Shown here one piece after another: positions 12,650 through 24,281 of a DNA stretch of 64,000 nt. Source of the stretch: Neospora caninum Liverpool (lineage: Eukaryota; Apicomplexa; Conoidasida; Eucoccidiorida; Sarcocystidae); the NCBI RefSeq assembly GCF_000208865.1, contig NC_018388.1, positions 1 through 64,000 on the forward strand. Direction: 5' to 3'. Within the stretch, counting starts at the first letter, position 1. Each line of letters opens with the position of its first letter. The translations under genes and the position numbers were made by a program. Below the pieces are notes generated by a model. That model saw only the letters and a list, made by a program, of their open reading frames with translations, was not told where the DNA came from and did no database searches.

Positions 12650-14215
12650 CTCACCCCTTGCTGCCGTGAGGGTATCGCCTCGTTTTGCACCATGCGACCG
12701 GCTCCTGAGACGTATCCCAACTCTCTACAATCGATCTGACATCGACTATGAACCCTCCATCCAGTGCGCAAGGAGCGCATAGATCACTCAATCCCCCACA
12801 TCCGCCGCTCCCTTCATGGTAACGTCCCGTCCCTCGCATATCCGATCAAGTGGCTATGCCATGCCGCAGGCGACCCCAAGACCATACTCAGCCTTTGACA
12901 ACTCTCTGTCACCCCTACGCTTCAAGTAGATTGGTGCACTTCCCCAGCACAAACAATCCCTGGATATTTCGTCCCTTCAGACCCAGCGAGCATATCCGAA
13001 CTGCTGGCCTCCCCGTCCTCTGGTGTCAACTGCCGCTCGTGTTGTCAAAGAAAACGCATCGGCTTCACCCCCTCACCCATGGACCACCTCGTGCCAACAT
13101 ATTCACATGAGTTCTAACGTCGGCGTACACCCTGTAACGAAGTGCCACGTTTCACTCTACGCGCAGACTCTGAAAGGGCATGCGACAGCCCCCTAAACCA
13201 CACACCATGCACTCTCCGGAACCAGAATGTGACCGAAGGTCCTCTGGCCTTTCTGCATGGTCGCTGCAACTCACAAGCGACATCAACACGCGGCAAAACC
13301 GTACCCACCCGACACACGATTCCTCTCCGATTATTCACGCACCATGTCTTTCCTCGGCATCAGGATCACTCCAAGGATACTCGCGTCCTCATAGGAATCC
13401 GGGTAAGCTCCTAAATCATGTGCTGCATGCAAGTAGCCCTGGACGCATACGACCGACTGCCGCCTTCAAGATACACTACACGACCACCTGCTACCCTTGG
13501 ATACTCAAAAGCATCGTCGGAGTGTGCTGTAGCCGCGGAGGAGGCAGCCGGTGAGGGAAGGGATGGGAGTGATTTGTGATAGAGGCGAGACATGGATGGC
13601 GTAGTCGAAGGAACGATTGTGCATTGCGATTAGCAGTGTAATCCAAAAAAATGGTAAGCCCATTATAATGTGACAGCAGGCGTGGACGCCGCTTCCCGTT
13701 CGTGCGAACAGCGGCTGTGGGTACAGGCCCCTTAGGTCAGGGTCATTTCTAGATGCCACCTATGAATCCATACGCTATCCCCGGAATAAGATTCGCATCA
13801 GAATGCTTGTCCACCAACACCGCCGACTCTCCCGCTCACTTCCTCAGACTGCACTCACGCAGCACACTCCTAACCAAGGGATCCCATGTGGGGCCGAATC
13901 CAATGAGCCACGCACTAGCTCGCGCTGCCCCTACCCCGCAATCTCGAACCTACGTACGCTGCCAGCGCCTCGACATCCACAGCCCGCTTCGAACCCTACG
14001 CCCGACAGTCCCCATCACACGCACATGCCGCCCAAATCGTTGCCCTCCCTCACCCACACTTCGCTAAGTCTACCACGGAACAAACTCGCATTCATCATCA
14101 CTCCCGAATCCTGACTACGTTTCTTACCACCCTGGCCTGAACTCGAAACGATGTCAGGCGCGCCCGAGACCACGCTGTGACCTCTCGGATTAGCGTACCA
14201 GTCACCGGACCGTGT
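12650..14215 (+). repeat. Satellite monomer 5 (1566 bp)
   Basis: The body matches monomers 2-4. A one-base insertion near 13788 (GGAATAAGATTC) opens a longer frame than in its siblings. The end carries the gamma cassette (about 14107-14212, with TTTCTTACCACCCTGGCCTG). This cassette is shared with monomer 7 and not with monomers 2-4. Confidence 0.9.
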
Positions 14216-15837
14216 CTCACCCCTTGCTGCCGTGAAGGTATCGCCTCGTTTTTCACCATGCGACCGGCTGCTGAGACGTATCCCAACTCTCTACACTCGA
14301 TACGACATCGACTATGAACCCTCCGTCCAGTGCGCAAGAAGCGCATAGATCACTCAATCCCCCACATCCGCCGCTCCCTTCCTGGTAACGTCCCATCCCT
14401 CGCATATCCGATCACGTGGCTATGCCATGCCGCAGGCGACCCCAAGACCATACTCAGCCTTTGACAACTCTCTGTCACCCCTACGCTTCAAGTAGATTGG
14501 TGCACTGCTCCAGCACAAACAATCCCTGGATATTTCGTCCCTTCAGACCCAGCGAGCATATCTGAACTGCTGGCCTCCCCGTCCTCTGGTTTCAACTGCC
14601 GCTCGTGTTGTCAAAGAAAACGCATCGGCTTCACCCTCTCACCTATGACCCACCTCGTGACGACACATTCGCCTAATCTCGAATGTCTGCCTACAGCCTG
14701 AGCAGCGATGCGACAGTGCGCCATACCCGCAGAGACTGGGACGACATGCGACAGCCCCCCAAAAAACACGCCCTGCACTCCCTAGAACTGGAATGCGGCC
14801 GAAGGCTCTTTGGCTTCTCCGCATTATCTCTGAGTCTAATAAGCATCTCAACACGCAGTAAAATCTTACCTGGCCGGTACATGATTCCCCCGGATTAGTG
14901 AGACACCATACCTTTCCTCGGAACCAGGAATCACGGCAAGGGTACTCTTGTTCTCAGAGGGACCAGGATCTGCTCCAAAGCCACATATTCTATGTACCGC
15001 TTGACAAATATGACCGTCGCATTCAGAAAGCGCCCAGGCACCAGACGCAACACTGAAAAATTCACAAGCAGATGACAGTCTGCGCTAGCCCAGGCAGAAC
15101 ACGACAGGGCCTAACATGCAGTGAAACCCCAGCCAAAGCACGACTGCACCCCAATGGCCGAATACAGCACAAGTATGAGGCTCCACAAGCGGCAAAACGA
15201 AGGCTGGGAGAGCGAGGTGAGTCCAGAGCAAATTCAAATTCAGTGCTGGCGACACTCTGTTTCGATCGTTCCGAGAGGATGAGGATCCTCTCGTCGCCCT
15301 ATACGAACTCGCGTGCTCCTACACTTCACGTGGAGAGGCCGTTGCCTTCGTTGATCCAACGGCGACCCAGCCAGGGATACAACATCCCCGCGGTTCCGCA
15401 ACTGTGCATCCTGGCATATCCACTGAGCATCGGCGGGTACAAGCGTACTGTGAACAGCTGAATAAACCAAGGTTTCCTTGGTGCGCACACGTGGAGTGAA
15501 GCCATGGCTATGAAGTCTCGTCTGCCAACACGCCCCCCGCTCATCTGCCTGCTCTGGCAACCCTGCAAAACAACATCCTTGCCAGCGTCTCGACCCGCAC
15601 AGCCGGTTCCGAAGCCTACACCTGATAGACTTCATCGCACGCCCATGCCTCACACCTCGTTTGCCTCACTCGCCTACAGATCGCTAAGTCTACCACGGAA
15701 CAAAGTCGCATTCATCATCACTTCCGACTTGCTGACTACGATTCGTACGAGCTCAGCCTGTATGCGAGATGTTTGATAGACGAGCCTCGGAGCACGATGT
15801 CAATACGCCCAATAGCTTATATATTGGTGGTATATGT
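14216..15837 (+). repeat. Satellite monomer 6, variant type (1622 bp)
   Basis: The first 450 bases follow monomers 2-5. From about 14640 the sequence switches to a related but clearly different version, nearly identical to monomer 7 at +1622. It includes a long stretch (about 14900-15480) absent from the 1562-bp type. It ends with the beta cassette (about 15718-15830), as in monomer 2. Confidence 0.9.
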
Positions 15838-17455
15838 CTCACCCCTTGCTGCCGTGAGGGTATCGCCTCGGTTTTCACCATGCGACCGGCTCCTGAGACG
15901 TATCCCAACTCTCTACACTCGATACGACATCGACTATGAACCCTCCGTCCAGTGCGCAAGAAGCGCATAGATCACTCGATTCCCCACATCCGCCGCTCCC
16001 TTCCTGGTAACGTCCCATCCCTCGCATATCCGATCAAGTGGCTATGCCATGCCGCTGGCGACCCCAAGACCATACTCAGCCTTTGACAACTCTCTGTCAC
16101 CCCTACGCTTCAAGTAGATTGGTGCACTTCCCCAGCACAAACAATCCCTGGATATTTCGTCCCTTCAGACCCAGCGAGCATATCTGAACTGCTGGCCTCC
16201 CCGTCCTCTGGTTTCAACTGCCGCTCGTGTTGTCAAAGAAAACGCATCGGCTTCACCCTCTCACCCATGACCCACCTCGTGACGACACATTCGCCTAATC
16301 TCGAATGTCTGCCTACAGCCTGAGCAGCGATGCGACAGTGCGCCATACCCGCAGAGACTGGGACGACATGCGACAGCCCCCCAAAAAACACGCCATGCAC
16401 TCCCTAGAACTGGATTGCGACCGAACGGTCTTTGGCTTCTCCGCATTATCGCTGAGTCTAATAAGCATTTCAACATGCAGTAAAATCTTACCTGGCCGGT
16501 ACATGATTCCCCCGGATTAGTGAGACACCATACCTTTCCTCGGAACCAGGAATCACGGCAAGGGTACTCTTGTTCTCAGAGGGACCAGGATCTGCTCTAA
16601 AGCCAGATATTCTATGTACCGCTTGACAAATATGACCGTCGCATTCAGAAAGCGCCCAGGCACCAGACGCAACACTGAAAAATTCACAAGCAGATGACAG
16701 TCTGCGCTAGCCCAGGCAGAACACGACAGGGCCCAACATGCAGTGAAACCCCAGCCAAAGCACGACTGCACCCCAATGGCCGAATACAGCACAAGTATGA
16801 GGCTCCACAAGCGGCAAAACGAAGGCTGGGAGAGCGAGGTGAGTCCAGAGCAAATTCAAATTCAGTGCTGGCGACACTCTGTTTCGATCGTTCCGAGAGG
16901 ATGAGGATCCTCTCGTCGCCCTATACGAACTCGCGTGCTCCTACACTTCACGTGGAGAGGCCGTTGCCTTCGTTGATCCAACGGCGACCCAGCCAGGGAT
17001 ACAGCATTCCCGCGGTTCCGCAACTCTGCATCCTGGCATATCCACTGAGCATCGGCGGGCGCAAGCGTACTGTGAACACCTGAACAAATCAACGCTTCCC
17101 TGGTGCGCAGACGTGGAGTGAAGCCATGGCTATGAAGTCTCGTCTGCCAACACGCCCCCCGCTCATCTGCCTGCTCTGGCAACCCTACAAAACAACATCC
17201 TTGTCAGCGTCTCGACCCGCACAGCCGGTTCCGAAGCCTACACCTGATAGACTTCATCGCACGCCCATGCCTCACACCTCGTTGCCCTCACTCGCCTACA
17301 GATCGCTAACTCTACCACGGAACAAACTCGCGGTCATCATCACTCCCGAATCCTGACTACGTTTCTTACCACCCTGGCCTGAACTCGAAACGATGGCAGG
17401 CGCGCCAGCGCACGCTATGAGCCCTCCAAGTAGCGTATCAGCAGTTAACCTATGC
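15838..17455 (+). repeat. Satellite monomer 7, variant type (1618 bp)
   Basis: It is nearly identical to monomer 6 over its length, except that it ends with the gamma cassette (about 17350-17450) found in monomer 5. The landmark at its right end is already diverged (CCTCACCTTTTGCTGCCATG). Confidence 0.9.
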
Positions 17456-19096
17456 CTCACCTTTTGCTGCCATGAGCGTATTGACTCGTGTCTCACCATA
17501 CGACAGGCGTTTGCTATGTAACCCAGCTTTCTGCGTTCGACCTGACACCGATAATGAACGCGTTGTCTAGCGAGCACACATGGTCCAATTCCACTCCTGT
17601 GGCGCCCCAATGATGGTAACATCCCTTCTCTAGCGCAACCCACAGAGTCAATACGCCAAGCCAAATTAGCCCCGAAGGCCTTACTCATACGCTCCTGACC
17701 TGCGACACTCCATCCACTATGCATCCGCCCAGTTCCCCTGCAGAGGCAACCTGACGAGATATCGCCCCTTTCCACCAAGAGCACCGGACCGCTCCTGCCG
17801 TCCTCTAGTGTCATCCGCCACTCCTGCTTTAGTACAGGACGCTCGTAAGTCCCTCGCTCGCGCATCAAGAATGCGTGCTCCATCGCCTTGTAAAAAATTG
17901 ACCGTTTGCCTACACTCTGTTGGGGACGCCACAAACCGCCAAACATGTTGGGCCACGGATAGGATGCGAGCAGCTGCGAGGAGTCTCAACGTTTGGTCAC
18001 AGCGCATCTTAGGGGGTTGACAGGACACACGAGCCGTATGGGCAGCCGTGCAGTTACGAATTCAGCGACTATACCGAAGGCGTTCTTGCCCAGGGTCAAC
18101 GCGAAGAAAGCGTTGCCACTCAGGCGACTCTTAGCGCTGATACGCATGTGCCAGAGAGAACGCACTAACAACTGGTGAAACATGTACCACGAGACACCTG
18201 TGCCCTCGTTGAATGCAGACAGAATAGCTGCGCCTCATCATCCATCAACATTCGTCGACCCTGCTCGCCACGCTCCGCATCCACACGGATTCCGACGATA
18301 TCGGCGGATAGACCAACTACCCCCATGCGGGTTGAACAGAAGGAAATCAGGCATGTGCCACCACGGTCCACAAGCGACTTCGCCCCGAGAGTTATGGACA
18401 AAACGAACCTACGACACACCACAAGGAGGGACGAAGACGCGGGTCAGAGAGGATAATCACTCGCGGTGTCCGACACAGTTGTGGGGACCACTCTGTCTCG
18501 ATGGTTCCATGGGGACCAGATTCCTGTCGCCGCGCTGTACGAACAGACATGTTAAGACAATTCACGCTCCTGTTGTCTCCTCGGACGGATGATGTATGGC
18601 CTCATGGGGAGCCGCCGGTGCCTTCCTTGGTGGAAACCGAGCCCGCTGCACGTATGGGCTGCTCTGCAACTATCCTTCAAGACACCACTGAAAATCGCGT
18701 GATGAATGCGTACTCTGCGAAGCTGAAGAATCCCGCCGTGGACCTCTCAGTGGACGCGTCACGTTGGAGTGGCGAACCCACTTGTCTGCCGCCACACCAG
18801 TCGTCCATCCACTTTAACTAGCGGCCCTCCAGAATCAATACGCTGTCAGCGCCCGAACCGCCACAGTTTGCTCCGAGGTCTACGCCTCACAGCCCTCATC
18901 ACACACACATACTCCCGACGTTGTCGTCCAACTCTCATTCAATTCGCTTTCGTTTCCAAATAGTGGACTCGCCTTCCGTCGTCATCCCCAAATTCCTGAC
19001 TACCTACAGCAGCAGCCTGAACACGAAAACGAGCCAGGAGACACCGGGGCCCGCACTGTAAACAGACACACCTGCATATCAATCGATGGACAACGA
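17456..19096 (+). repeat. Satellite monomer 8, diverged (1641 bp)
   Basis: It keeps the landmark order and the shared domain of TCAGCGCC-type sequence followed by GCCTACGCC or GTCTACGCC near 18840, but differs at many positions from monomers 1-7. It contains the left copy of a 984-bp block repeated near 20.9 kb. The cassette at its end (about 19000-19090) is a fourth type. Confidence 0.7.
17545..18528 (+). repeat. 984-bp near-identical block, left copy
   Basis: It matches 20913-21896 at an exact offset of 3368. A single C/T difference was noticed, near 17922/21290. Flanking satellite sequence is much less similar on both sides, so this looks like a recent duplication or conversion tract inside older satellite. 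ORFs in it, such as 140 codons at 21550-21972, are duplicated with the block and show no domain. Confidence 0.92.
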
Positions 19097-20824
19097 CTCA
19101 CCCTTTGTTGGCGACCGCGTATCGCCTTGTTTTCCACAATGTGCGAGTCGTATTTCAACGCGCTGCGAACGCCGTGAGACCGATAATGAACGCACAATCT
19201 AGGGGGCACACATCATTAACTTCCACACTTATTCCGCTCCCCCATGAAAGCATTGCGCTCCTCGCAAAAGCCCATCAAATGCATATGCGACGTTGCATTG
19301 AACCACAAGACAACAATCAACCCTTTCTTTCCAACTCCGCTTCACTCACCCAGCGCTTACTCGGCTTGCGCAGTTCCCATGCACAGACAGTCGTACAAGC
19401 TATCGCTCCTTCCCACCATAAGCAACGAACTGCTACTGCCGTTCTCCAATGTAACCTGAAACACTTCTGCTTGCGTGGGGGCGAGACACCAATGATTCAC
19501 CGTCTCCCCCAGAAATGTTAGCCTCAGTGCATTTGCGAAATCTTAATCAGTTGCCTACAGTCTGTTCGGGACGTGAGATACCTCCATGTATGTGGCGCCT
19601 GAAATATGACGAGCAACTGCGAGAGGCTCGCGGCATGCTGAGAGGGAGCGGTGAGGCGTCGGCAGAACGCGCGATATTTCGAAGCCTCCGTCCCCCTAGC
19701 AGCTGCGCACCCCTTCCAACCACTCCGCCCTCATCAACAGCCACACGTGGGCAAACGGGCGGTTACCGCATCAGCGAATATGCCTGACGAGTTCCTACTG
19801 AGACTCCACATGAAGCACACGTCGTGACTCAAACGACTCTCGTCACTGGTGTTCCATTAGCCAGAGAACACCCCACACACCCAGCAAAAAATATGCGCCG
19901 GGCCACCTGCGTCTCTTTTCCTATACCAACAAAGTTCCCTCGCATCTCTATCGACCAACATGCTTCCCGCCTTCTCGCAACGCGCCTCCTTTAGAGCGCG
20001 CCGGGAGGCACTGGCGGAAACACTCTACCCGCACGCAGGTCGAACACGACAGGGCCTAACACACAGTGAGAGCCCAACCAAAGCACAACCGCACCACAAT
20101 TGCCTGGAACACAACACAAGTATGAGGCTCCACAAGACAAAACGAAGGCTGGGAGAGCGAGGTGAGTCCAGAGCAAATTCAAATTAATTGCTGGCGTCAC
20201 TCTGTTTCGATCGTTCCGAGAGGACGAGGATCCTCTCGTCGCCCTATACGAACTCGCGTGCTCCTACACTTCACGCGACTGCTCTCGACTCGGACGGGTC
20301 AACTGCACCATCACGCGGAGAGGCCGTTGCCTGCCTCGATCCAAAGGCTATCCGGCAAGGGATACAGCATTCCCGCGGTTCCGCAACTGTGCATCCCGGC
20401 ATATCCGCTAATTCTTGATGTCGCATGGCACCACCGTACTTGTTGCCGCTGAAGGCCTCCACGATGTTCTGCCACCGAAGCGTGGAGTGAAGGCATTGCA
20501 AAAACATATCGTCTGCCAGCGCCCCCCTCGCTCATCTACCTGCTCTGACAACCGTACAAAACAAAATCGTTCACAGCGCTCCCACCCCAACAGCCGGCTC
20601 CGAAGCCTACGTCTGACGATCCCCAACAGACGCACATGCCTCCAGAATCGTCGCCCTCACGCACCTGCACTTCGCTAAGTCTACCACGGAACAAACTCGC
20701 ATTCATCATCACTCTCGAATTCCTGATTACGTACGGCAGCAGAATAGACATTAAATGACGGAAGAAGCGGTCCGGTGCACGTTGCGAACACACCCCAAGA
20801 GCGTATCAGTCGGTGGGCAACATT
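19097..20824 (+). repeat. Satellite monomer 9, diverged (1728 bp)
   Basis: The segment about 20110-20260 matches the variant monomers near 15170-15320, including a GGTGAGTCCAGAGCAAATTC phrase. The segment before the next landmark (about 20690-20810) is a mutated alpha cassette. The rest is diverged. Confidence 0.7.
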
Positions 20825-21896
20825 TCATCCCTTGCTCGTGCGAGCGTGTCACTTCGTTCCCCACCAGCTGGCTGCTTCCAGAGACGTATTACAATGATCT
20901 AAATAGACACAGACACCGATAATGAACGCGTTGTCTAGCGAGCACACATGGTCCAATTCCACTCCTGTGGCGCCCCAATGATGGTAACATCCCTTCTCTA
21001 GCGCAACCCACAGAGTCAATACGCCAAGCCAAATTAGCCCCGAAGGCCTTACTCATACGCTCCTGACCTGCGACACTCCATCCACTATGCATCCGCCCAG
21101 TTCCCCTGCAGAGGCAACCTGACGAGATATCGCCCCTTTCCACCAAGAGCACCGGACCGCTCCTGCCGTCCTCTAGTGTCATCCGCCACTCCTGCTTTAG
21201 TACAGGACGCTCGTAAGTCCCTCGCTCGCGCATCAAGAATGCGTGCTCCATCGCCTTGTAAAAAATTGACCGTTTGCCTACACCCTGTTGGGGACGCCAC
21301 AAACCGCCAAACATGTTGGGCCACGGATAGGATGCGAGCAGCTGCGAGGAGTCTCAACGTTTGGTCACAGCGCATCTTAGGGGGTTGACAGGACACACGA
21401 GCCGTATGGGCAGCCGTGCAGTTACGAATTCAGCGACTATACCGAAGGCGTTCTTGCCCAGGGTCAACGCGAAGAAAGCGTTGCCACTCAGGCGACTCTT
21501 AGCGCTGATACGCATGTGCCAGAGAGAACGCACTAACAACTGGTGAAACATGTACCACGAGACACCTGTGCCCTCGTTGAATGCAGACAGAATAGCTGCG
21601 CCTCATCATCCATCAACATTCGTCGACCCTGCTCGCCACGCTCCGCATCCACACGGATTCCGACGATATCGGCGGATAGACCAACTACCCCCATGCGGGT
21701 TGAACAGAAGGAAATCAGGCATGTGCCACCACGGTCCACAAGCGACTTCGCCCCGAGAGTTATGGACAAAACGAACCTACGACACACCACAAGGAGGGAC
21801 GAAGACGCGGGTCAGAGAGGATAATCACTCGCGGTGTCCGACACAGTTGTGGGGACCACTCTGTCTCGATGGTTCCATGGGGACCAGATTCCTGTC
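20825..21896 (+). repeat. Satellite monomer 10, interrupted
   Basis: It starts at a weak landmark (CATCCCTTGCTCGTGCGAGC) and consists mostly of the right copy of the 984-bp block. It breaks off at 21896, where non-satellite sequence begins. Confidence 0.65.
20913..21896 (+). repeat. 984-bp near-identical block, right copy
   Basis: This is the partner of 17545-18528. Its right end (after ATTCCTGTCGC) is also the junction with the unique insert at 21897. Confidence 0.92.
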
Positions 21897-22660
21897 GCTG
21901 CCCTATACGAATACGCGAGGCGAAACTCATTTTGCACCAGTTCGTTCATTTCCGAAGGGCGCCACACCTTAGCGGTTACGTAATTGTCGACATGCTCTCT
22001 GAAGGAGAGCACGCCGGCGATACGGGGTTTGATCAAGCGCTTATCAGCCGTGCGACTGAACAGATGTTTTGGATACAGCTGAATCTGTTTAGCCGCGACA
22101 GCTGATATAAGGGGACTTCCAGAAACGACCTGAAGCAGACGGCGCTAGACCCGCTGCTCATTTTGTTTCGCAAACAATGCGCGGATGAAGGAACCAGAGC
22201 ACCAAGGTCATTTTTGCACTGGCGTCTGGCTATTCTCCCATCACTAACTCTCAACACCATTTTCGCCGCAATGCTTTTTCACAATCACTATTTATAAAGG
22301 GATATTTTACAGTATTACAAAAGCACTTTTCTCCTATAACTTCTCTGTTATAGAAAAATTTAGACATTGTCCTAAAAATCTAAGACAATTTAAATGTAGT
22401 AGATTTTTGTTAAATTTTTCTTAACACAAAGTCCAAGATCTGTCTTCAATTGCATTTTTTTTGAATTGGAAAAAAACGAAAGTAAAATAACTAATGAATA
22501 GTTGTTTGAAAAACATCTTCAATAAGTTGTGTACTACTTGCCACAGGACTCAACGTATTCTACCCACTGGTACTGTGCCCGATCCGGTTAGTGCCACTAC
22601 CGCTAGCTGCAGCCAGGCGCTTTACTTAGTGTAGCAGAGGCTCTCTTCGCGTGACACCAC
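21897..22660. other. Non-satellite insert interrupting the array
   Basis: This sequence is not C/A-skewed and matches no other part of the window. Its left part (21897-22260) has balanced composition and a perfect hairpin at 21993-22011 (arms TGCTCTC and GAGAGCA, loop TGAAG). Its right part is an AT-rich island. A protein-like minus-strand stretch lies at about 21900-22036, but it is short and without a domain. It may be a relic of an older locus, an organellar insertion or a mobile-element remnant. Confidence 0.55.
22261..22520. other. AT-rich island with serial short inverted repeats
   Basis: These roughly 260 bases are strongly A/T-rich inside GC-rich, C-skewed DNA. They hold four successive short inverted repeats: TATAAC/GTTATA (22335-22352), ATTGTC/GACAAT (22366-22389), GTTAA/TTAAC (22409-22425) and CAATT/AATTG (22447-22468). 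The composition would suit an apicoplast-derived nuclear insertion, but I recognise no plastid gene or tRNA. Some of the inverted repeats are expected by chance at this base composition. Confidence 0.6.
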
Positions 22661-24281
22661 CTCCTTAGTTGTCTTACACTTCCCGCCTGCAGGGCACCCA
22701 CCGGTCGACGCAGCCAATCCAGCATAAGCATGTCACCTTACCACCACCCGCTAGTATGGTATGCGGACGCAGGTGGTCATTCTACAGACATCAATCTCTA
22801 ACACCGGAACTCCTGCTGACGCTAGTCTACCGCATAAAGTCGGTGTTAGAAGGTCGCAGCCTTTTGAGGCCGTCCGCCACCGCGCCTGGCAGCTTCGACT
22901 TTTCAGTTCGCTCTACAAGTGTGCATCCACAACCGGCTCCCTCCCCCTTCTGCCCTCCTCCGCCACTGCCCCTAGTCTAGGGAGAACCGCTAATTTTTTC
23001 CCATTCATCGAAAAAACCGAGTGAACAGCCCGAGAAGCCCCCGAGGGTGCGCCTACAGCCTGCGCAGGAGCACGACAAACAAACAACAGGTCCATCCCTT
23101 TAGTCAGGCGAAGTCTTATGATTCAAGCGAGTAAGGGGGAAATGCCCGAGTAGTCGACCCGCCCTCTCGTTTCCGGATATGGAGAGAACAAACGGTACAC
23201 GCTTCAATACATGACCCGGCTCCTCATGCCTGCCTGCCATCTCTTGTGCTCATCTGTGGGGCTGGGCAAGCCCTACCAGACACAAAAACACGAGCTACGC
23301 ATACATTACACTCGTAGCAAGGGCCAGCAGCCAGCCTTTACACGATCGCTCAAATACAGCCGATCGGCAGACACGAAAAACGTCGAGCACAAGCCCAGGC
23401 ACGCACTCCCCGATGGCAACAGAAATTCCCGGCGGCTGCAACACGACATCTCCATCCACATCACTCAAGTCTCAAAAAACACAACTGCAAGCCTCTCGCT
23501 GTACTCAGCTTCCACTAGGCCACACGCGAAAACTTGTCCAGAGCTATATGAAGCACATCACGGGAAAAGACCGTAAAACAGTGGCTGCCACCTCGCCAGT
23601 CTACTCGCTCCACCCCGAGGACACCAGTGCATTGGGAATCCCAGAGCCTTCACCAACTGAGAGAGGCAGGAGCGATCCAACACACATCAACACATGGTTG
23701 GCACAACTAAAGACACAAGGCGCCTGGTCTGCAGGGACGTCGTCTGCGAACCGCGTGGAGGTATCACACCGCCCCATCCTAAGCTTTTCTTCCGCGTCCT
23801 ACACTTGACCACAACACCTACGAAGCTCGTGACAATCTTTACGTGACCAGCACGACGGCGCAAACCGCCTGGTGGATTGATTTGTTGCCGGATTCCCGGC
23901 CTTCCTCTACCCCCGTGCAACAACTCCCTCGCCGGCATTGCATACTGACTGGAGCTGGAGAAACATGCCGCGCCACGCCGCATCCGGAACATATGCGCGA
24001 CAGCCGATATGAAAGCGAATACGCCCCCCGCCCCCACCCCCCCCGGCCAGCAGCCTTCGCAGACAGTTCTGATGCGATGGTACAAAGGCACCCCGGCCAC
24101 AAGACAACCCACTAAAACTGGCCTATCCACAACTACTGCAACCCTATTCGAACGAATTGCACGCTTCGCGCGTTACTTGGGAAACGTGCTTGCCCGCCAA
24201 TGAGACTACAGTCACTACCACCCTCCCCACCATCTGCTAAATGCCGCACCCACCGTACCGGTCCACGCTGATGATCACACA
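22661..24281 (+). repeat. Satellite field, second part, diverged monomer
   Basis: The C/A-rich plus-strand composition resumes after the insert. It contains satellite phrases such as GCCTACAGCCTGCGCAGG near 23050 and CGCGACAGCCGATATGAAAG near 23996. The latter recurs in related form near 26935, 31340 and 34637. ORFs of up to 147 codons on both strands overlap each other and show no domain. Confidence 0.6.

Noticed and set aside
7549..14114. Recurrent frames of 60-131 codons in each satellite monomer
   Set aside because: They recur because the monomer recurs, occur in several overlapping frames on both strands, and change length with single-base differences between monomers.
22321..22430. Possible organellar tRNA in the AT-rich island
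   Set aside because: The inverted repeats do not combine into a cloverleaf with acceptor, anticodon and T arms in proper spacing.
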